Assembly (NCBI GenBank): GCA_948946035.1
Contig: CARBKU010000066.1
Span: 1-6,655 of the forward strand
Direction: 5' to 3'
Length of the DNA: 6,655 nt
From: an uncultured Clostridia bacterium
Lineage (GTDB): Bacteria > Bacillota > Clostridia > TANB77 > CAG-508
A program made the position numbers and the translations under genes. How positions within the stretch are numbered: position 1 is the stretch's first letter; the number at the start of each line of letters is the position of its first letter. The notes under the pieces are model-generated. The model had not been told where the DNA came from, made no database searches, and saw nothing but the letters and a program-made list of their open reading frames with translations. Below are positions 6,032 through 6,655 of the stretch, in pieces.

Positions 6032-6655
6032 TTACAATTTATTATATAAATATTTCATATAATAATATATTTTTTCAGCCCATTGTTTGTCAGAGGCATA
6101 CTTTGTGTTAACACATCTTATTGTTGTACCATTATAATATGTTCCTATTGCTTTTTCATTTCCGTAAATGCTTGTCCCTTCTGGATTAAGATAATACTTG
6201 ACTAGTACTCTTGCTAATAAATCAATACTTTCTGAATAATTAGTAAAACTATATGCTCCATTATATGGATTTGAATCATATGCACCATACCCAAATAAAT
6301 TATTTTTTTCTTTTGCCAGTTTTGATGTTCCCCAAGCACTTTCGTGTATTCCTATCGCTGCTACAAATATTCCATTTATATTATATTGTTTTTCTATATA
6401 ATAAAAATATTCAGCATTTTGTTCAAAAATTTTATTTACATCTTTTTGGTCTGATAAAACTTTTTTAAATTGTTCAAGTGTTAACCCACTTGGTTGATTT
6501 AATTGCATATTAAAACTTAGTATAGAATTTAGTTCTTCTTTTGTTTTAGATTTTCTAATATTATCATTTTCTTCTTTATTTTCTGCTTTTGTTGCTTCAG
6601 CCTTTACATATCCTATAACACTATTACAAGAAATTTTATACCAATTTTCTTGTAT
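6032..6655 (-). CDS. Secreted peptidoglycan hydrolase, SH3-like tail plus GH73 glucosaminidase domain, N-terminus cut by window edge
   Basis: The frame is open from the right edge for 207 codons, so the N-terminal part is missing and the Met at 6508 is internal rather than the start. Visible residues 3-20 (ENWYKISCNSVIGYVKAE) look like the last strands of a bacterial SH3 domain, which often binds cell wall. A Lys/Glu-rich linker follows, then a glucosaminidase (GH73, PF01832-type) domain from about residue 56 to the end. The motif AAIGIHESAWGTSKLA contains the expected catalytic Glu (visible residue 105, codon 6341-6343), followed by the family signature NNLFGYGAYDSNP. Such enzymes cleave the N-acetylglucosamine linkage of peptidoglycan outside the membrane; a signal peptide would lie beyond the edge. 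No clear terminator follows it, so read-through into the pilin-like gene is possible. Confidence 0.92.
   Translation of the reverse strand: MQENWYKISCNSVIGYVKAEATKAENKEENDNIRKSKTKEELNSILSFNMQLNQPSGLTLEQFKKVLSDQKDVNKIFEQNAEYFYYIEKQYNINGIFVAAIGIHESAWGTSKLAKEKNNLFGYGAYDSNPYNGAYSFTNYSESIDLLARVLVKYYLNPEGTSIYGNEKAIGTYYNGTTIRCVNTKYASDKQWAEKIYYYMKYLYNKL

Noticed and set aside
6032..6508. The hydrolase starting at the Met codon at 6508
   Set aside because: The frame is open upstream to the window edge and encodes an SH3-like tail and linker, so this Met is internal.

Overview
The window is very AT-rich DNA with standard-code genes, all on the minus strand. Its strongest anchor is the adjacent trio ireB (UPF0297), ruvX/yqgF and a yrzB-type DUF1292 gene, a cluster characteristic of Bacillota. 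Codon choice is strongly AT-biased (AGA for Arg, ATA, TTA, AAA) and ribosome binding sites are strong (AGGAGG, GGAAGGGGG). Together these suggest a low-GC member of Clostridia, possibly an uncultured gut lineage; the exact taxon is inference.

Layout in transcription order, from right to left. (1) 6655-6032: C-terminal part of a secreted cell-wall hydrolase, with the tail of an SH3-like domain followed by a GH73 glucosaminidase domain; it continues past the right edge. (2) About 100 bases with a plausible promoter. (3) 5932-5525: small protein with a signal peptide and two membrane helices, similar in architecture to VirB2/TrbC-type pilins. (4) 5521-2792: 909-residue TadZ/CpaE-like protein with a degenerate receiver-like N-terminus, a long disordered middle carrying two AT-hooks and eleven tandem PGF(D/E)(D/E) repeats, and a C-terminal ParA/MinD-type domain lacking the P-loop lysine. 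(5) 2766-1630: membrane-anchored GAF protein with a GGDEF domain whose motif has become MGPKF. (6) 1608-1357: ireB. (7) 1355-920: ruvX, split by a one-base frameshift. (8) 857-552: acidic DUF1292 protein. (9) A hairpin resembling a terminator at about 501-536. (10) 470-1: a four-helix membrane protein that runs off the left edge.

Genes 3 to 8 are tightly packed (gaps 3, 25, 21, 1 and 62 bases) and may form one transcript. The first three (pilin-like protein, TadZ-like scaffold, GAF/pseudo-GGDEF protein) look like an accessory module placed directly upstream of a conserved housekeeping cluster. The most interesting object is the TadZ-like protein: a probably non-hydrolysing ParA/MinD fold combined with AT-hooks and a multivalent short-motif array, translationally coupled to a pilin-like membrane protein. 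The other point needing attention is the ruvX frameshift, which is either a sequence error, a recent mutation or, less likely, recoding at a CGG codon.
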